The translations under genes were made by a program, and so were the position numbers. Shown in pieces: positions 44,179 through 57,800 of a DNA stretch of 64,000 nt. The notes below the pieces were generated by a model, which did no database searches, was not told where the DNA came from, and was given only the letters and a program-made list of their open reading frames with translations. Position 1 is the first letter of the stretch, and each line of letters starts with the position of its first letter. Source of the DNA: Piromyces finnis (Eukaryota > Neocallimastigomycota > Neocallimastigomycetes > Neocallimastigales > Neocallimastigaceae); contig MCFH01000002.1 in NCBI GenBank assembly GCA_002104945.1, positions 1,827,001 through 1,891,000 on the forward strand, written 5' to 3'.

Positions 44179-44289
44179 TTACAAATATGTTTCATCATAT
44201 ATATCATTTACTGATGGTAAAATAACATGGTCAATGTCATGAGCATCAACATTATTTTCGTAATGAATTTTGATAACTTCTCTAATCAT
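43870..44289 (-). CDS. Small three-exon protein of unknown function (69 residues)
   Basis: Not recognised. Exons 44289-44183, 44068-44018 and 43921-43870 join in phase (TT|A and AA|G) to give 69 residues starting MIREVIKIHYENNVDAHDID and ending WISVLFASMTKNLKM. It is cytosolic-looking, with no signal peptide. The N-terminal half is mixed and ordered-looking, without the Asn or Ile runs seen in chance frames here. Donors are GTAAGT and GTATGT; acceptors are AAAAAAG and TTTTTTAG. A 30-base A run (plus strand) lies just inside intron 1. Evidence is splice-phase consistency and composition only. Confidence 0.55.
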
Positions 44290-44703
44290 TTTTTACTTTT
44301 AATATATTATAAATATATTTAAATATATTTAAAATTTCTTTCAATTGTTATCGTTATTGTTTTAAATTATTGTTACAGTTGTATTTCTTTATGGAATATG
44401 CGGATAATTTAAAATAAAAAAAAAAAGAATTTCCCTTCTATATTATTTTTTTTTTTTTTTTTTTTTGAATAAAATAATATATTATTTCTCAAATTTAGTT
44501 GTTTTTATTTCCTTCTAATCAATACAAAAAGAACATATATTGCATAAAAACGTTTTTAAAATTCGAAATTTATTATTTTATTATTATTATTGTTAAGTAT
44601 TACTCGTGCGCTTTATACTTTATATAAAAAAAATAAAGATGATAAAAGAATTATATAAGTACATTGAATATATTAATAAAAATATTAAATATATAGTTAT
44701 TTA

Positions 44704-44734
<31 letters not shown>

Positions 44735-45287
44735 CATAGTTACAATTTATTTGGCTCTGCTCGATAAAAATAATACTTTTTACTTTTACTTTTTTAATAA
44801 AATCTATTAAACTCCCGTAAAAAATACAAAATTACTTTTAAAACATATAATAATTGTATATTCTCTATATTCCTTTTTTTTTTGGGAAAAGTTACTTTCT
44901 TTTATATGAAAATGAATGAATAAAAAAAGAAAATAATTAATTTAATAATCAACTAAAAATCATACTTTATATATAAATTTATATATTGTAATATATGAGA
45001 AGATTACTGAGTTTGTAACATTTATTTATTTAGATATATAGTAATATTATAATTAATATATTAAAACATTTAAATAAATACAGTTTTTTTTAATTAATTT
45101 AAAAAGTATAAAAAAAATATTTAAATTTATAATTATTACATACGTATTATATACATTAAATTTAAAATTATGAAGATTATGTAATTTTTTTGATAAGAAA
45201 TTAACCAAAATTTTATTAAATAATCTAACCTAATTCTTTAAAAATAATAAATAATAATTCTCATTCGTTTAAAATACAAGATATATT

Positions 45288-45330
45288 CATTTAAATACAT
45301 TCAAATACATTCAAATACATTCAGATACAT
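45288..45330. repeat. 10-base tandem repeat, CATTCAAATA type
   Basis: Four consecutive decamers (CATTTAAATA, CATTCAAATA twice, CATTCAGATA) followed by CATT. Confidence 0.85.
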
Positions 45331-47407
45331 TATATGAATAAATAAAAAAAAGTATTCAATACCATTCTTATATCACTCTTAATAACAAATACAAACAAAA
45401 ATAAATATATAAAACTTCATTTAAAACTATTAAGAACTGATAAAATAATTTGATAGCGATGAAACACACACGATGTTATAGATGTTATAGATCAATGGTA
45501 ATTTATTACATTCCCACACTTCCAAGAAATTAAAGTGAAACAAAGATTAATTATTTTTCCAACCAGACAAATTAATACTACAAAATATTAATGCATAGAT
45601 ATATTAATAGTAAAGAATAATATAGAATAAACACAAGGTTATTACATTTTCGTTTTCTACATTACATTGTAACATTGTATACAATCAATTAAATATAATG
45701 TAATTGTAGTAATTTGTAATAAATGAAATATATTGTATGTTTGTAATATAAAAATGATGTTTAATGTTATTGATTTTTTAATTACAATTTTAAAATTGTG
45801 TTGTAAAAGTAATTCAAACGTATCGGTAGCATTTCTTTTCTTTTTTTATATATATATTAAAGTTTAAAAAAAAAAAGATGACTAATCAAAAAGTTTTTTT
45901 TTTTTGAGTCATTAATATTTAATATTCTATAGGATACAATAAAATAGTACTAACCCTTACCACTAAAAATCAATAAAAAGAACAAAGTAAAAATTTAAAA
46001 TAAAACTATAAATATATTTAAATTCTACTATTATAATAAAAGTATATTTTTTTTATGTATTATAAGATCTTATATAAAAGGTTAGATTATTATTATGACC
46101 AGATTTAGTTTGTATCAAGATTAACCCTTTATTTTTTTTAGATAAGTGCTTAACTTATCAAACATTAAAACAACTAATAATAAAGATTTAATATTATTTT
46201 TATAACCCATTTTCAAAGATAATGTTATACAAAAAATTAAACAATTAGACATTAAACCGTTTAATTTTTTTTTTCAGTAAAAGTATAAAATTATTTAGAT
46301 TTTTAATATTTATATATTTAATTATTATTTTTAAAGAATCAATTGAAGGTAATACTTGTAGAGGAATAAATTCAATAATATAAATATTAATTGAACATTT
46401 TATATTTTTTAATAGTTTAATATTTCATTTGTATTTTTATTTTAATATTATTTTTTTTTAAAAAAAATAATATTTTATATTATATTCATTAATACAGACA
46501 TAAATGAAATTTAAAGTCAAAATATTTGGATAATAATTTGAATTACTATTAAATTAACAATTCTTTTAATTCCATACTTGTAGTGTAATTAATAAATTTA
46601 TTAAATATTGTTTTTTTTTTTTTTCTTTAAAATTAATAATTTTATGCAAATTTGGATAGTTTTTATTATATTAAAAATAGTATTATTTTCTAAATTATTA
46701 ATTTTATAATGATATAAAATATAAATAATGAACAAAACCATTCGTTATTTCAATAAATAAAAGAATTATTGTAGGGAAATATTTAGTTTAAAATATAAAA
46801 TATTTATAATTTCATTATTATTAATATAAAAAATATAATGACTATAAAGATGATATATTATTTTTCAATAATGTTTATATTAATTATTGATAATTATGTA
46901 TAATGATATTTCTGATATATTTTTTTTTTTCAGTTTTAAAAAAGGTATTAGTATTATATATTGTTAGTAAAGGTCTATCTAAAAAATATATTATATATAA
47001 ATTATATATTAAAATAAAATAAAAAAAACCAGTATCAATATTAGAAATTGTATTATAAAACAAGCGAATGCTATCTTTATTTATTGTTTTATAACAAATG
47101 TCAATTATAATTCACCAGCTACTACAGGTAATACTATAATAGATAAACTCCTTCCTTCTCTTTTCATTTCATGTTTCATTTGCAATTGATATAGAGGTTA
47201 AGAATTTTTTTGGTATCGATTTAAATCCTTTTATATATATTCATATTTATTCTTTTCATGTACACTTTCATAAAATAAATATTACACACACACAAAAAAG
47301 TTATATATATCATAAGCGATATTTATAACACTAAATTATACGATCTTTGATATTAACATAATTTTTTTTTATTAGAATACTGTTACCTATTTATTTATTT
47401 TTTTATT

Positions 47408-47409
47408 AA

Positions 47410-47484
<75 letters not shown>

Positions 47485-47501
47485 ACAAACAAACAAACAA
47501 A

Positions 47502-47560
<59 letters not shown>

Positions 47561-47562
47561 AT
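47408..47562. repeat. (AAAT)n microsatellite with AAAC block
   Basis: About 38 tetranucleotide units; a central block of four AAAC units interrupts the AAAT array. Confidence 0.95.
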
Positions 47563-47647
47563 GTTAAAAATTTTAAAATCACAATTTTTAATATTCAGAA
47601 AAAGTATTTTTTATATGTTATTTTTTTTTAATTACTCTATGTCTGGA

Positions 47648-47776
47648 TCTGGATATTAGATTTTGGATACTTGTAATTTATTTAATAAGATCATCTGGAT
47701 ATCAGATTTTATAATATTTTCTATTAACTAATAATTTGGGATGTAGTGTAATATGCGTCATCTGGATATTTGATAC
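47648..47776. repeat. Dispersed CTGGATAT unit family
   Basis: Three related units in about 130 bases: TCTGGATATTAGATTTTGGA (from 47648), CATCTGGATATCAGATTTTA (47692-47711) and CATCTGGATATTTGATAC (47759-47776). Weaker relatives follow near 47865-47905. They stand out from the A/T background by their G and C content. Confidence 0.6.
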
Positions 47777-48108
47777 AATCTTTTAATTAATTAATCTATT
47801 CATAGACAAAACACTTATAAAAGTTTTATATTGTCTTTTTATTTAACATAATATGTGAATCGATTTCGATATCCAATAACTTTTTTATATGAATTTGGAT
47901 ACCTCTATAAATCCCTACCATTATATTTTTAATTAATAAATTTATTTGTTTACAAAAAAAAGTCAATTATTATTTAATTAGTAGATGTTAAATGCAATCT
48001 AATCAAAGAAGTAATAATATTTATTAAAAAAAAATGATATATTTGATAAATAATTGATTTTAAAAGTTATTTATAATATATATAAAATTTAAATATTTCT
48101 AAAAGATG

Positions 48109-48139
<31 letters not shown>

Positions 48140-49565
48140 GTGTTAAAAAATAGTTAAAAATGGCTAAATTTATTCATTTATTAATAATAGTAATAAATTT
48201 CTTTACTACTATTGCTGCTATTATTGCTATTATTATTAATAATAAATTCTTTTACTACTACTACCTACTAATGTTAATAATAATAAATTCTATTACTATT
48301 ACTATTACTAATATTAGTACTATTTATTTTATTGAAAGAAAATTAAAATTATTAAAAATATAATATTTTAGTGTTAAAACCTTATTTTTTTATTTTTTTT
48401 TTAATTAAGTAGATTATTGAGGTTAAATTAGCAATAATAACTATATTTAAAATCAATATAAAATATAGGTTTTTAAAATCATCATAATTTTAATAATATT
48501 ACCATATTACATATTTTAAAAAAAGGAAAATAAAAAAAGAAAAAAATGTTTAAATTTATAATTATTAGGATACCATCCTTATTAAAGGAAAATTAAAATA
48601 TTAAAATAAAAAATTTTATTAAACAAAATTATAATATAACAAATAAATACATAAATAAATAAAAAATAAGATTAACCTATTACCAATACCAATATTAATA
48701 GTTAAATGTAAAGTTTATCAATTAAAAACAAAAATAAGACTTAATTTTATATAAAAATATTAAAGTATTTAATCAATCTATTTATATTTTATTTATATTA
48801 TTTATTTTTTTAGTTTTTTAATTGGTAAATATGAATATAAATTGTTAGAATTTTGGTTTTTTAATATTTACTTTATTTATTAATATTTTATTACAGATTT
48901 AAGTCAACAATTACATTTTTGTATTTATACTAAATTACATACATTATCAATACATTACATTATCTTAAATACATTTCACTAATTAATAAAGTTTATATTA
49001 AAATTTGAGATTTTATTGAATAATTAATTTTAGTAATTAATAAATCAATTTAAATAATTCTAATGGATTAATATTTTGTTATAAAAAAATTATTAAAAAA
49101 AAATAAGGTATAAATATTTATAAATATTATCTACACTAAATATATTATATAAATATTTTTGAAATCGTAAAGTTATATAATTTTAAGTATAAAACTTTTT
49201 TAATTCTATAGTATTATAGTGCTAATGAAGGAAATAAATTTTATTGATATATATATATAAAATATATAAAATAGTGAAAAGTATTTTATTATTAATATAT
49301 AATTAAAAATATTAAAAAAATATAATAAAAATATCTAATTCATGAACTTTATTTGAATAATACTAAATAATTATGAATAATTAATAACCTCTTTCTTTTA
49401 TTAATAAATATGATTTTTATAATGAACAACTTTATGTGTTAAAAAGTAGAATTTAATTTATTATTAGGATAATTTCAACGTAATTAACATTTTATTATAA
49501 TAAATGAGTAAATTAATTTTATTATATTTTTTTTTATTAACAAACAACAACAACAACAAAAGTTT

Positions 49566-49755
49566 AAATATTTAAATTACAATAAATAGCAAATAAAAAT
49601 ATACAACTATTCCTCTATTACAACGTTTCTTTTTCTTTTAATAATATATATATTTTTTTTAAATATTTAAATTACAATAAATAACAAATAAAAATGTACA
49701 ACTATTCCTCTATTACAACGCTTCTTTTTCTTTTAATAATATATATATATATATT
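49566..49755. repeat. 95-base tandem duplication, slightly diverged
   Basis: The unit 49566-49660 is repeated directly at 49661-49755. It has three single-base differences (ATAGC/ATAAC, AATATAC/AATGTAC, ACGTTT/ACGCTT) and a longer AT tract at the end of copy two. Confidence 0.9.
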
Positions 49756-51533
49756 TTTTTTAACTTTAAATAATTTATTATTATTTTGTTATTTAGTGAT
49801 GTTCATAATTGAGAGAAACATCATCTTTAAATTCAATTTATCCTACCTGTTTTATTGCTATTTTGTTAATGAAAATAACATTTTAAAAATTTATATACAT
49901 ACATATATATGTATATATAAATTTTTAACTTATTTAAGAAAGAATTAATACAAAATATATTTAATATCCATTATTTTAACATTAGAGTTATTATTATTTG
50001 TAGAAATGACTAAATGACTAATATATATAATTAAATAAATTCATTTTATATATTAATAAATAAAATAATGTTTAATAGGTTTAATGGATCAAATCCTTAT
50101 TAGAGGATGCCTTTAACTATTTATAGAAATAATTAAATTTATATTATTATTAATTACTTAATAAATACATATTTTATAAACAAATATGGTAAATAATAAA
50201 AAAAAAAAGAATGATACTATTAATTTGAATTTAGTACTGTTAAAATTAAAACTGTACTAATTAATCAAACCATATATTTCTTTATACATAAACTTTATAA
50301 TTCATTACTAATTTATTATTATAAAATAATATATTATAATGTAATAAAATATTAAATATATTGAACTATTTTCCTATTGATATCAATTTTATATTTGTAA
50401 AATGTAGTTATTCATAATGCCTTATTTCTATTTTTTTTTTCTGAATAAAAAATAAATTTTTAATGAAGCGAATATATTTAGTAAAGTAATATTACAATCA
50501 TTATTATAGTTACTAAGAATAGATTGTCTTTTTATATTTAATAATCATTTGCAACTTTTTTTCAAGATAAAGGTAATATAGAAATGATTTAAATTGTCTC
50601 TTAACAAAATATATTTTTATTATTTTAATTGTTCTATCAATATCAATAATATAAAAAAAGAAACTATAAATATTTAGCAAAAACATATCAAATATTCACA
50701 AAAAACCCTTTTATCTCATCATCTATTTAAATATCTATTAAAACAACTACTACTAAAATTTAGTTAGCTTATAGCATTGGATTATTTTTCACCTTTTTAG
50801 TAAATAATAAAAATGATAATAATAATAATTAAATTCATCTAAATAATCCAAACAATCTGGATTCCAATTTTTTTTTTAATTACAATGAATAGATAAGTCA
50901 CTAAAAATAGTATTTTATAAAATTTTCATCTCAGATAAAATTTAAAAAAATACAATTAATTAATGTAATACAACAAACCTTATTAATTAATATTCTGCCA
51001 TTACATTATGGAAAGCTTAATTTCATTATGTAACATTAAACCAAACTAGAAAAAAAAGGAAGAATTAAATAATATGTCAATAAAACTATTTCTATTGGTT
51101 TATGTTTTTATTTATTATCATTATTAAATTGGAAATATATTTAGTAATTTATAATAATTCTATTATTAATATATAAATTAAATAATATTATATTAAATTT
51201 CAAAGCATTTTTTATAAAAAAGTTAATCATATTTATATATTATTAATTATATATGTAATATATTACTAAATGATTATTTTAAATATCTTTATTAGATCAT
51301 ATACTATGAGTAAATTTAATTTTCACTATAATACATTATTCATTATATTATTTTATTGGTTGAGATTTCATACAAAACAGCTACATTACAAATAATTTAG
51401 GTTTTCTTTTGAAATGCCTGGAAGTCATGGATAAATAATTCAATGTTTTAATTATTTTTTCATCAGTATTCCACTTATGGACGTTGTGTTATTATTTAAA
51501 AAAATATCGCTTATTCAATAGGCAATAGTCTTT

Positions 51534-51717
51534 TTTATTATTATTATTAATGATGAATTAGTTGTATAATAAAAATGTATAGAATAAAACTTTAATTTTT
51601 TTTTTTCCTTGACTATGATGAAATATTTATTATTATTATTAATGATGAATTAGTTGTATAATAAAAATGTATAGAATAAAACTTTAATTTTTTTTTTTCC
51701 TTGACTATGATGAAATA
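51534..51717. repeat. 92-base perfect tandem duplication
   Basis: Unit 51534-51625 is followed by 51626-51717. I find no difference between the copies, including the 11-base T run and the (ATT)4 start. Confidence 0.93.
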
Positions 51718-52728
51718 AAGTTAATTTTTATAATAAAAAAACATTACTACATTGTTAGCTATCTTTATGATGATTCGTCAAAATTTTTTGAATTATAAAA
51801 TAAAAAAATTATCAATTAAACTTTATTCTATGAATAGAATTAATTTAAATAAAGTTAATATATATTTAAATTAATTAATTCAAATGAAGTTTTGCCTTTA
51901 ATTAAAATAGGATTTCAATGATAGTAAATAAGTGAATGATAAATAAATAATAATATATTATTTAGTAATATATCATTATATAAGAAACAACAAATAATAT
52001 ATAATAAATAAATAAATAATGTATATATATAATAAAAATAATTATTTAATAATGTTGACGATGTAATAATACTCTAATTACATTATTTAAATTATAATAT
52101 ATTAACAATAATAAATTGATCTATTAATATATTAGTATTATATATTATACTATTATACTATATATTTGAAATTCTTTTCAACTAATTTATATGTTTTTTT
52201 TTCCATTTCAATTTTCATAAGAAACAGTTATAAACCTTAAATAGTATTATTAATACCATGTGCTATTTCTACATAATATCAAATTTTTGTTTTTACATAT
52301 GATACATTTGTTATTAAATTTACTATACTATTTTCTATCAATAAATGTAACATAATATCCACACCTATTAATATAAATTGAAAAAAAGAAAAAAAGATCA
52401 ATCGGAATAGTGTTAAAAAAAAGAAGACATTTTTTTATTATTAAAAAATTATACTATACTTGTCACCTTTAGAGACAAAAAAAAAGAAATAAAAAATAAA
52501 AAAAAATTGTCATATTTTTTTAAAAGTTTTCGTGTAACCTTAAATAGAAAATGTTAAATTTATTTTTAGATCTTAAATATTTAAAAAATTTAAAATTGAA
52601 AAGTGTTTTAGGTGGTCCATTTTTAATACTAAATATTAAAATAGTTATAAATAATATCTTTTTAATTTTCGTATTATTAAAAATAAAACACAAAAAAAAA
52701 TTTTTTTAATATACATAAAAGTTTCACA

Positions 52729-52763
<35 letters not shown>

Positions 52764-54803
52764 CATACAATTTGTCTACACTTGTTATAAAAATAAAAAA
52801 TTTTTATTTTTTATTTTTCAATATTTTAATTAATGTATTTAATTTTATGTTTCTATTTATATGTTTCAATTTCGTTCTATTTTTTTTTTTTAATATCCAT
52901 AAAATTATTTTGATTTTTATACAACCACTTATTATTAAGTTTTTTTTTTATGAGAAGAAAACTTTATGCAATTAATCATCTTTAAACAAAGATATATATA
53001 TATTATATGATTTTCATTTTTTATTTTTATGTTTGATATTTATCTTTTTTATAAATATTTACAAATAAATTATTATCGAGATTTTTAAAAAATCTTTTTA
53101 TATTTATGCAATGGATTCTTTTTTTTTTAAAGTTTAACGAATGAATGATTAGAAGCTAATCTAATTAATTGTTTTAAGTATTATTTGATATTTCATCTAT
53201 TTTAATAAAATGAAATGACAACATTTAAATAGTCAACAAATAAAAAAAGTTTTATGTGTATACTATATTGAACACATCCCATCCAACAATACTATTAAAC
53301 ATGTCCTATCCAACAAATTCAATGATTGAAAATTTAATTATTTTTTATATCTTAAAAGTAATTTGAAAATGTAGAGCATGTATGAATTGACTTATGAATT
53401 GATAATAATTTCATTGTATTTCTTTTCTGAATGTAAAAACGAAAAATTTGAAAAAATCAATCTTTTATTTCTATTTTCTAATAAATATATAAAATTATTA
53501 TTATTTTTTTTGAATATGAAAAAGTGATAATCCAATCTTAAAAAAAAAAGTTTGAGCTAAAAAAATTGAAATTGAAATTAATAAAAATCATAAATGTTTA
53601 ATATGAATTAAAAAAAAAGAATAGTTCTATCAATTTTATTATAAAGATTTTTATATATTATATAAATGCCATTAAATAAACAAGTAATAACTTAAAAGTT
53701 ATGTTTTTTTTTTTTACTTTATATTTTTTGTTATATTAAATCATTTAACACTTTTTTTCATCTTCATCTTTTTATTGATTATCTTAGTTTGTATTTTATT
53801 ATTTTATTAGTCCGCATCTTAAATTACATTAATGTAATAAAACATTGTAATTGATCTTGAAAATAAATTAATTGTAATATAAGTAACTATTTAAAATCAA
53901 TTTAAATATTAACTACTTTACTTTATATTAATGTTATCATATAAGATGAATTAAATTTAATATATTAGATAATATTATAAAATGAAAATTATTATTTATT
54001 AAATTCATATAAACGTATATATTTTTTTATAAATAAAAGTATAAATAAAATTGATTTCAATTAAAATTATTTATATGTTATTACTTATAATTAAAATATA
54101 TTACTATTTTTAGATATTATATTGGTGTTTTAACTTTGTTTATTTAAATTCAATATATATCAATTAATTTTATTTTAAATAACATATAATAAAATTAGTA
54201 ATATACAATATATTGGATTAAAGTTTATTATGCTTACAAATACCAAAATTAAATTAAATTTAATAATAATATACAAAAATTTTAATATATGGTATTTTAA
54301 TAATATCTTATCATTATATATTATACTTATATATTATAATAAACCATACAACAAATTATGAATATATTATAATACAATAACTTTTTTTTTTTTTAATTTT
54401 TTAATTCTTGGAATATATATATAAATATATATATAAATAACTATTTTTTTTTTTTTTGAAGATTTTAATCAATTTAAATTTAATGAAAATTATAAAAAAA
54501 AAAAAAAAATCTTTATAGATATATTGTAAATGATTATTTAAAAAAAAAGGAAGGAAATATTTATAAATTAATATTTTATAAATATTAATATTTTTAATAT
54601 TTTAAGAAACAAAGCAAATTAGCAAAGAGAAAGAAAGAAAAACATTATATGTTCACATTTAAAGATATCCATAAAATAAAAATTAAACACAAGATATAAA
54701 AATTAATTTTATAGATACAAATCATATCTTTTTTATACCCCAAAATAAAAAGCATATATTATATAAATATAAATATAAATATAAATATAAATATATAACA
54801 AGT

Positions 54804-57800
54804 ATGGTAATAAATCAAAAAGACAAAAAAAATATAAAAAGGTAAAATATCAATTTTAAATGAAAGAAGAAAAAATATATTTTAATAATATAAAATGTGA
54901 TTAATAATAATATAATAATTATTCATACAACATTTAAAGTAATAAAAAGCAAAATCAAACAAAAGAATCAAAGTCTCTTAGACTTTTGAAGGAAAGAAAA
55001 AGAAAGGCACAATTAAGAACAAATCCGGCATTATGTATATATTCAATATAATAAATTAAGAGTAACAAAAAACAGAAAATAAAAAATATTAATTTATTTA
55101 TTTAATTTTATTTGTAGCAATTTATGAATCTGGAAGAGAAAGAACTAAAAGAATTGTAAAAAAAGAATATCCATTAGTTAATATAAATAAACTTCCTTCA
55201 ATATTAAATAAAGGTAACGATGACATAGGAGTAGTATGGAAAAATACAAATAAAATTCAAACACATACTTTATTTAATTTGTCTAATTTACCTTGTAGAG
55301 AACCAGCATCAAAAAATGATATATTTTATTTTGTTGCTCCATTTAAAGAGCCAAATTCAATAAATGTATATGAAGAATTTAAAAAATGTAAATTAAATTT
55401 AGCAAAAGAAAATCAAAATAGATATGTTGATATAAAAGCAAAAATTGATAAATCAAAATTATTTAAATCAATTACCAATTCAAAATGTCAAATGGAAAAA
55501 AAAGCTGATCAAAGGTCAAATATTCCTTTATCATTTTTAAATACTTATGGTGGACAGGAACAAAGTCAAAAAACAATTAAAGATAAAACTTATCAAGAAT
55601 CTTTAAAGAATAATATTATTCCACTTATTTCGACTATTTCAACAAATCCTCTTACAAAAGATCGTATTATGACTGAAATGGGTTTTGGTAATATACCAAA
55701 AACAAATAACACATTACACAAGGTTAAAAAGAAGATTAATAAAAATAAAACAGGTATTTTAAAGACTGGTGAAAAATTATTAATGAATAAAAATATTTTC
55801 AATGATGATTTTGGAGCAATAATGAATGCTATACAACCTATTGATTCACTTATTTCTGCAAATCCAATGAACAAAAATAGTATGATGGGAAAGAAAAATA
55901 TGGATTTTCTTGATGATTCTTTAAATATAGTGAAAATGGAAGAAATGTTAATGAATGATGAAGCACAAAGTGCAACTACAAAAGAAGCTGATTTATTAAA
56001 TTTATTAAATATGAATGAGAATGTGGTGGATCAAAAGTTTGAAAATAGCCTTTTGAATGATCCTTTACTTTTCCCTTCATTAATGGATTTAGAAAGGGAT
56101 ATTGAATCGGAACCACCAAGACCATTACCTACAGTACCAAAACGTTGTTCAGGAACATTAGGTGATATTCTTGCTCCATTCAAGGTAGATTCATCTCCAA
56201 CAAAAGTAAAAATAGAGGATGATAAAATAAATAAAAATAGTTTTAGTTCATTTAATTGTTTTAATTTTGATGAAATGAAGTTACCAAAAATTGAATTACC
56301 GGAAAATATAGAAAGTTTAAATTCAAAGAATACTACCTTCAGATTTAATAATGATATTATAGATTCCGATATATTAAATAATGAAAACTTTTTAAATGAT
56401 GCTTTTGTAAAGAAGGAATATTCATCAGAGAACGCATTAAATAAAATGTTACAAGAAAGAAAAATGAATACTAGTAGTTTGAAAGATATAGCAAAATTTA
56501 GTACTACTTCTCCTACTTTAAATAAAGAAAAATCTGTAAAGCTAGAAGGAAATACCAAAATGGATCAACTCTATTCCTTAAATGAATTTGATTTTAATAA
56601 GGTTAAGAAAGAAGGTATTGATAATAATGTTCAAATTTCACCTTTATCCATAATAGATCAGATAAATCCTGGTTTAATGGATGAAGCTATTTTTAACAAT
56701 ATTTTAGTAAATGAACCATTATTAGGTATGGATTCTTTACTAGATCAATCAACAAGCTCAAGTTCATCCAACAACAATTTAGCTAATCAACAATTAGCAA
56801 TTGATTGTTATAATAGTGAATTAAATTTTATTAATTCGTGTATACTTTCCAATAATCTTAATTTCTCCGATAACATTTTAAATAAGAATGATAAAGTATC
56901 ACAGTCCAATTTATTAAAGGACGATTTAGACTTTTCTTCACCAAGAAAAGATTTTTCCTTCGGAACAATGAAAAATGACTTTGAATTTAATTTAAATACT
57001 ATCTCATGTAATGATCTTAAAACTAAAACTTTCCAAACCAGTTGTGCCAATAACATGTCAGTAAATTCTAATATTAGAGCAATTCCTGACTGGTATAATC
57101 AAGGCGATATTAATTTTTTGGATATTGATACTAATGATATTACAGATAAAATTCAAAACAGTTCACCACTTATTAAATCATTTGTTCCACCTATCAACAA
57201 TGGTGATGTTGATGAAAAGATGTTTAAGCAATTAACTGAATCAATGCTTCCAGATTTACAAAGAGAATTGTTAGATGATACCACTCAATTTGCATCATTA
57301 TTAGATACCAAGATTCAATTACCATTTATTGATGCAACGAATAATAAAAATTCACAAGAAGTTAAAGTTAAAACTAATCAAAAACAAGAAACATTTAGTT
57401 TAGATGAATTTTCGGCTGAAGATTTATCGGAAAATATTGTTAATGAGATTATAGATCGTTTAGCTAATGATGAAAAATTAAAGGATAAGACAAGTAAGTC
57501 CTGTTTTGCTGGAAAAAATATTCAAGATACTGGTAAAATGCTAAAGAGGATGTCGGAAGAAATAGACAGAATAATAAATGATCAGGAACAATTAGAAGCA
57601 AGTGAAAAGAAATGGAAAGAATGGCGTAAAGATATTTTAGATTATAATAAGGAAGCTCATCAATGGCTGAATGCCCGTATTGAATTTTATTCTCGCAGAA
57701 TCAACGAGTATAGAAAGGATTGGATTGAATACTGGATAAAGCGTTATTTAATGCAACAAAAGCAACAAACTAAGCCATTAAGTTATTATATAAATATTCC

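Larger units (their letters stand above)
44290..54803. other. 10.5 kb gene desert
   Basis: No exon chain, tRNA box pair or rRNA could be supported on either strand. It contains simple repeats (44703-44733, 47408-47562, T runs at about 48111-48135 and 52731-52758), tandem duplications (49566-49755 and 51534-51717), a 10-base repeat (45288-45330) and a family of CTGGATAT units (47648-47776). The palindrome ATTACATTAATGTAAT lies at 53823-53838. The final kilobase should hold the promoter of the gene at 54804. Confidence 0.6.

Noticed and set aside
48160-48363. 67-codon hydrophobic frame that could look like a small membrane protein
   Set aside because: Formed by ATT/ACT/CTA microsatellite-like sequence; Ile/Tyr/Thr runs follow the repeats rather than a membrane protein pattern.
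49694-49948. 84-codon hydrophobic frame
   Set aside because: Starts inside the second copy of the 95-base tandem duplication, where the first copy has ATA instead of ATG; A/T-rich chance frame.
49566-51717. Tandem duplications considered as a CRISPR-like or attachment-site array
   Set aside because: Two direct copies without spacers in a eukaryotic genome; simple tandem duplications.
44290-54803. tRNA, 5S or snRNA genes in the desert
   Set aside because: I looked for paired A and B box strings and U6-like ACAGAGA cores on both strands and found none convincing. A covariance-model scan would be decisive.
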